A stretch of DNA of 64,000 bases from Gnetum montanum (lineage: Eukaryota; Streptophyta; Gnetopsida; Gnetales; Gnetaceae), in NCBI GenBank assembly GCA_015680685.1, contig MNCI01027444.1, forward strand, positions 661,190-725,189. Reading direction: 5' to 3'. The translations under genes and the position numbers were made by a program. This document shows positions 58,511-64,000 of the stretch, piece by piece; position 1 is the stretch's first letter, and each line of letters opens with the position of its first letter. The notes below the pieces were generated by a model. The model was not told the DNA's origin and did no database searches. It worked only from the letters and a program-made list of their open reading frames with translations.

Positions 58511-58689
58511 TAGATAAATTAGCTATTTTATTTATGCATTTAATGTTTTCAATTATTTGTTAATTGTTCTCAATTATTTTGCAAATATTTTCCAGCAATT
58601 GAGTTAATGAGGTAATTAAGCTAACTAAGAGCTTACCATGTGCATATGTTGAAGGCATGAACAAAATTAAATAAGTTCATTCCCAACTC

Positions 58690-59731
58690 TCTAATGAAGA
58701 TGATGATACTTGTTGGGGAGAGTTGGAGATCCCTGATCACTTCAAGCAAGAGCCTTTAAAACTAAAAACCTTACCGGCCAGTATGGAGTATGCATTTTTA
58801 AAGAATGGTAAACAATTCATCATTAATCCCAAACTTGCTCTGAACAAAAAGAAAAGTTGTCAAAGGTGGTAAATAAATGGTCAATGGCCTTTGCTTGGTC
58901 ATATCCAAAACTAATAGGAATCAATCCAAGGATATGCTAGCATCGCATCTACACTAACCATGCCATGAAGCTTAGAAGGAAGCCACAAAGGTAATTAAAC
59001 CCCAAATTAAAGCAAATCATCAAGAAGGAGATAGAGCAACTCCTCAATGCAGGGTTCATCTATCCAATTGTGGATAGTGAGTGGGGTAGCCCACTCATAA
59101 TAGTACAAAAGAAGGGTAGAAAATGATGGGTTTTCATCAACTTTAGACTATTAAATATGGCAACATTTAAGGATCACTTTCCTTTTCCATTTATAGATCA
59201 AATGTTAGATACCATATCCGAGCATTATTATTATAGTTTCTTGGATGGTTATAGTGGCTATAACCAAATCCAAATTGTGCCTGAAGATAAGGCTAAAGCA
59301 ACATTCATGAGTCCCTGGGAGACTTTTGCATACTATAAGATGCCATTTGGCCTATGAAACGCCCCTGCAACATTCCAATGCTTGGTCCTAAGTATTATTC
59401 AACAATAAATCGATAGTGGTGTTGAAGTTTTCATGGATGACTTCTCCACCTATGGAGCTACATTTGAGCAAGCCTTGGACCGACTTGAGCAAGTACTAAA
59501 AAGATGTGTAGAGACAAACGTATGACTCAACTAACAAAAGAGCCATCTCATGATCCAAGAATGCATTATTCTAAGGCACCAAATGTCACAAAAGGGGATT
59601 GAGGTAGACCTAGAAAAGATAAGGATCATCTAAGGAATAACATGCCAACCAGAGATTGTAAGAGATGTCTGGTCATTCCTTGGACACATTGGTTACTACT
59701 GGCATTTTATTGAGAATTTCTCTAAGATTTC
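58690..59731 (+). pseudogene. pol: Athila-type pol scrap (RT)
   Basis: Plus strand with several stops and a frame change: LEIPDHFKQEPLKLKTLPAS, then IKKEIEQLLNAGFIYPIVDS, WGSPLIIVQKKGRK, TFKDHFPFPFIDQMLDTI, YYSFLDGYSGYNQIQIVPED and MPFGL. The catalytic VFMDDFSTYG (FMDD) is at about 59432-59460. It then continues to VWSFLGHIGYYWHFIENFSK, where element D interrupts it at 59732. The style (FPFIDQMLD, FMDDFS) is Athila. Protease, RNase H and integrase are missing or lie beyond D. It is a candidate relic of the enzyme donor for B and D. Confidence 0.85.
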
Positions 59732-60637
59732 TGATGAATTGTGGTTTGTCAGGTGCTGATATCATACCCTTGATATTGGACCCTTATTAACTAGGTGCTA
59801 ATATTGAACCCCTATTATCGAAACCCTGATATCTGATGAGTCCTGATATTGAACAGGTACGTGATATCATGGCCTGGCTAGCGATATCAGATACAAGATA
59901 TCATGGTTCCTGTGTAAGCCTATAAATACACAATTGGGCGCACAAGAAAGTCATAGGAAGTTAGTGTTAGAATAGGATCCTTTTGTCAATTTTTTCCTCT
60001 CAACCCTTTCCCCAATGCATACCCACAATGTGATAATCGTAATTGTACGGAACCTTTATTCGAGTGTGACGTACTTGGACACGCACATGACTAGAAATAA
60101 AGATCATGATCACTTCATCATTGTATCATTCACTTAATTTTAATTGTTATTTATTGCTTTTTTAATTAATATTTCTTTACCCTCATATCCTACCCTTGTT
60201 AGTAAACGCGGAATGAGTACGACTTAATCACGAGCATTTAAGTGTGACTACTTGGTATCCCAATAGCATACCTAGGACATGCACTTGGTAATCCCAGTCT
60301 TAGTACATGAGGTCCAAGATGTGTACGAAGGATTAAGGATGGATGCTCATCACACTTAGGCTAGCGTAGATTCTCTCTCTCACTCCCTCTTAGCTTAATC
60401 AAAGTTACTTTCCATTGCCTCTAGGAGTAGTACTAGTTTAGGACCACATCATACACCTCACTCTGGACTAAACCATACGTGACAAAGAAAATACTAGTCC
60501 AAGTGGGAAGAAAGCAAACTATGATCAATGAGTAACTATCTAAACACCACAAATAGTCTGTCTTTGGAGTTTGACTGGATCGTTCATGAATGCTCTTATT
60601 CGTATGGTTAAGTGTAGGGATACCTCGCCACTCATCA
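59732..60637 (+). repeat. 5' LTR of element D
   Basis: Starts TGATGAATTGTGGTTTG, the reverse of the B LTR end, and finishes CGCCACTCATCA. U3 holds at least six GATATC or GATATTG words between 59758 and 59910, then the TATA box CCTATAAATACAC at 59919-59931. The degraded primer site follows at 60639 (TTGCAAAGTTGCCAAGGA). Confidence 0.88.
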
Positions 60638-60769
60638 ATTGCAAAGTTGCCAAGGACGGTGCTAGTTATCTAGATTAGTTATATCATACAAGATCGCTAA
60701 TAGGGTATTAATAATATATCTTTTAGGCAAAGAAATTAAATTCAATTAAGTCACACACAATTCACAAAA

Positions 60770-62904
60770 ATGTCTCTTTCACAAGATAGCGATAACGCAA
60801 CATCTAGCAAGGCAATTCATTGGAGAATCAACGAAGGAGTTTGGAGTACTCAATCTTATGCAAGAGTTTCATATGTTCATAAACACCCCAACGATACTCA
60901 AGGACTTTTGTTATCCAACTTAGACACCTCTAGTGAAGATGGGACATCCCCAAGAATGGATGACTATTCCTCAAGGGATTGGTGTAGAAATACAATTCGA
61001 ACCCACGGGCAAAGTCAAGAACGCCAACATCAACAAAGACAACATCGTCCTAACACACAAAATTATAACCTACTTAGTGATGATGAATCCCTATTGACCA
61101 GTAAGAGCCTAATGCATATACAAGAGGCTATTCAAATATCCCGCAGGCATTGTAACAAAAGTCGTCTACCCAGGCTTGATTTAAACAACTTTCCCGAGTT
61201 TTCAGGAGGCTATGATTTAGATCCACAACATCATTTACAAGCATTCCATGATGTCTGTATATGGAAAAATATTGATAATGGATGGCAAATACTTAAGCTC
61301 TTTCCTCTAATACTTTTTGGCTAAGAAAAAGTATGGTATAGGTCCTTAAGACCAAAATCAATTCAACATTGGCTAACAATGGTAGAACTCTTCAATGAAA
61401 AATATCAAACTTATGCAAGAGTATCAACCTTGAGGAGACAAATCCAAGAGTGGAAACAAGGACAACATGAACCCTTGGACATGGCCTTAAAAATATACTA
61501 TTCATTATTAAAGAATTTCCCAGGCCATGGATTCTCCAAGGAAAGGCTAATGTACCACATTATGGATGGGCTCTGTAATGAAACAAGGGAAACCCTAGGG
61601 ATGTATGCCCGAGGTCAACTATACGAGCTATGAACCCACCAATTCCAAGAGCTTATTAAACAGGTAGCAAAAGAAGAAGGAGAGTTAGATAAATGGGAGA
61701 ATGTTGAGAAATTTCAATAGGACCAAAATATCGAATTAGCAAAGGTCCATGATCATGAAGAGGAGAAATCAACTCAGCTCAAAGAGGTGGAATCATCTTT
61801 GCCAATACTACAATTGCTAGATGAAATTGAGCCAAAGATAAATAAGATGAAGAAATGGATACATGAAAAGTGTGGAGAATATGCCAACATTATTAAAGGT
61901 AGAACCATGACAAACCAAGAAATAGGACAGAACACCACTAGACAATCGGAAAGAAGGGTTGAAGAGAATAAGAACTCAATTGCTAATCATACGTATCAAT
62001 GTAACATTTTCCTATATGATCACCCCGAAGGTCAATGCCCAATCCTATCACATTTACATAATAATGGGGAAGAATTTTACATCCATATTTCATACAAAAA
62101 TACTATGTTCAATCACAGTGGAAAAAATCCCAATCATGGGGGAAGCCACCCCCAAACTGGTTACACCCTTCCTATCATCCGAACCCAAGTGCTTATCAAG
62201 TCCAACATCTTGTTTCCCTAACCGAGTCAACATCCTCTATCTCATCACATTATTATCATTCTCCTCAATATCATCAACCCATATCCTCGCCAACAAGACC
62301 ACCACCTTGGGTACCTTACACTTCTCCTCAATTTCAACATTCTCATCCTTCACCTCCTTCTACATCGCCACCAATTGTACCCAAGGGATTTGCACCATAG
62401 CATCAACCCATGAACATTACTTGTGCTTCTACTATCAATAGCAGTGGAAACCCTCCACAACATCAAAGACATCCCTTCTTTAGACACGACCGTAGGAAGG
62501 AGCAGCACAGTTCTGAGACCACTGTATTTTCCAACTCAGCACAAGTCCAACACTGTGGTGCATCGTTTTCCTCAAACCCAATGCCTTGTGTTACCTTATC
62601 AAGGCCATCAATCAAAACTCCAACAACTATGGTGCCTAATGAATATAGCCACATAGGGAGACATACCAATCCTTGCATACCATCTTATGGTCACAGGTGC
62701 CATAGTGGGTCAACTCCTTATCAATTAACCTCATCTTCTAACTTGCCCCAGTATGTCAACTTTAATATAGTGTGTGCACCCCAATTTGCATATATTCCAA
62801 CCACGATATCAAAAGACACCCAGTGGTTTGGATATGACCAGGTCCCAATATTTCTGAAATTCATGGATCCAACCCTTCCATTTATTAATTCTTGCTATGA
62901 TTAA
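60770..62904 (+). pseudogene. gag: gag of element D
   Basis: MSLSQDSDNATSSKAIHWR starts the frame at 60770, which stays in register to 62221. The capsid core is at 61200-61600 (QHHLQAFHDVCIWKNIDNGW, KVWYRSLRPKSIQHW, NEKYQTYARVSTLRRQIQEW, FPGHGFSKERLMYHIMDG). A helical Lys/Glu-rich part follows (61650-61950). After a frame change between 62160 and 62230 a Pro/Ser/Gln-rich tail runs to a stop at 62904. In-frame stops lie at 61322, 61631 and 61718. It is the best-preserved gag of this family here, about 710 residues, and has no zinc knuckle. Confidence 0.82.
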
Positions 62905-64000
62905 AAGTTTAGTTATGGGGATATCCTCCATTCTAACAAACAGAATTAATAAATGTTTTTCCTTTTCTTTAATTTTATAATTTTTTGTTTTCCAATTTTT
63001 CATCTTTCAATTTTTTGTTTTATCTTTTTATTCATTGTTTTATCTTTTTATTTATTTATTTTTTTGTTTTTATTTTTTATGAGTAATCTCATCTATGAAT
63101 AAAACAGTCATGTGACTCATTGGTTGAGGTGTTGTTCTATGCTATCAAGTCTCAGGTGACTAATTGCTTGGACAGCAATCCCATCACATCCACCCAACCA
63201 TTCTATTAATAAGAGGTTCTACTCTAGGTACGATGATATTCTTGAAAACATTAAAAATTAAAGGAATTTTGTGCTCATTATACCCAGAGCGAAGAAGGAT
63301 GGACCAAGAGGGAATGGCCAAAGTGTGACATCAAGGGGCCTTGTGGATTCTCTTTGGTGACATCTATAGGAGTTACCATGAAGCCTGGATGTATTAAGAT
63401 CCTTGTAGATCTAACAAAAAATTGGAGTAATAGTAATAAATGCACTTAATAAAAAAGCAAAAAAAAAACAATGTTATTCTAAGGGGTCCCACTGGAAAGA
63501 CATGCACCCATGCCTGAAGGTAGGTGACTTCTCTAGATTACTCATCAAAAAAAAAGAAGAGAAAGTGTGCAAAAGTGGCCAAACAAAGTCAAATGTGCCA
63601 CAAAGAAATTTCAAATCACTCCTCCCTTGAAAAAAATGCCAAGTGATCATATGCCTTGCTGTCATGATGCTCTCATGGTTGTCCATCATAGAATGAAGTA
63701 ATGCGATGTCATTGATCATAGGATGGACTTGGTCTTGATTTTGGAATGACAGACTAATGACACATTAATCATGCCCTACACTCAATATTCATTGTACCTT
63801 GGGTTAGTTACCTCATGTCCCAATCTTTGCAATCTCTTCTACGATTCATCCCATCTCACTGTTCAAAAATTTTTGACTTGTATCTTGTGTGGCATAAAAT
63901 TCATACCTCATCATGGTGGTATCTAACATGTGTGTGTTCTATTGCATTGGTATAGATTACATTTAACCCTTCTAGTGCCTATGAACATTTTTAGGTATGG
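62905..64000 (+). other. Post-gag spacer of element D
   Basis: T-rich low complexity at 62940-63075, then text matching 8010-8900 of element B in reverse, for example the phrase at 63330-63380 with TTCTCTTTGGTGACATCTAT. No pol domain. Confidence 0.6.

Larger units (their letters stand above)
59732..64000 (+). mobile_element. Element D: plus-strand relative of B, truncated by the window end
   Basis: 5' LTR, degraded primer site, gag and post-gag spacer align in order with element B in reverse; the end of the window corresponds to about 8010 in B. The part that would hold the internal promoter and extra ORF lies outside. It is inserted in the Athila pol scrap. The left target site would be ATTTC (59727-59731); the partner lies outside the window. 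Confidence 0.85.

Noticed and set aside
59834-59850. TGATGAGTCC as the start of the D LTR
   Set aside because: The true start is TGATGAATTGTGG at 59732, which matches the end of the B LTR in reverse; the later one is internal.
1-64000. tRNA, rRNA, snRNA or microRNA precursor genes
   Set aside because: No tRNA-like A/B boxes with a cloverleaf, no rRNA-like stretch, and the only clean hairpin (24493-24517) is too short.

Overview
This window is nuclear DNA from a land plant. It is almost entirely nested, decayed transposable elements plus one broken plant-type gene with introns. A large retroelement-rich genome such as a gymnosperm's fits (17-kb Tat/Ogre-like element, strongly diverged LTR pairs, low gene density), but the species cannot be named from the sequence. 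I see no intact cellular protein gene, no RNA gene and no organelle DNA. Most coding relics carry several stops or frameshifts.

Layout, left to right. 1-463 is a truncated LTR that cuts into an older element A (464-3254 plus 12427-12912). Inside A's 5' LTR sits a structurally complete element B (3255-12421, minus strand, TSD CTCAT). B has a tRNA-Asp primer site, gag, an internal promoter-like block and a long extra ORF, but no pol. 14342-15180 is a Merlin/IS1595-type transposase relic. 16090-17710 is a 264-bp tandem array. 18414-21153 is a MULE transposase relic split by a perfect solo LTR (18911-19687, TSD CCAAT). 22.7-29.2 kb holds unidentified coding scraps and a 50-bp tandem repeat.

From about 29.2 to at least 49.5 kb lies an old Tat-lineage element F, split by the 17.2-kb Tat/Ogre-like element E (30536-47752, TSD CCCCT). 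E is ordered LTR, gag, protease, a 5-kb block holding an antisense intron-containing gene, RT, RNase H, second RNase H, integrase, short tandem repeats, polypurine tract, LTR. A roughly 200-bp tandem array (50.5-52.2 kb), a LINE relic (53.5-54.1 kb) and a six-exon NAD(P)-dependent reductase pseudogene of the DFR/ANR/CCR type (55333-56810) follow. The window ends with an LTR scrap, an Athila-type pol scrap (58.7-59.7 kb) and, inserted in it, element D (59732 to beyond the window), a plus-strand relative of B.

The most interesting signal is regulatory. Each LTR family carries its own cluster of short palindromic CpG-rich words in U3 upstream of the TATA box: GATATCGCG in B, C, D and the solo LTR, CATCGATG in A, TAGCGTAGCA in E. 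In both B and E the same word recurs before a second, internal TATA box that would drive the extra, non-gag/pol gene. E's extra gene is antisense and keeps introns, which is possible only because the element's genomic RNA is read from the other strand.
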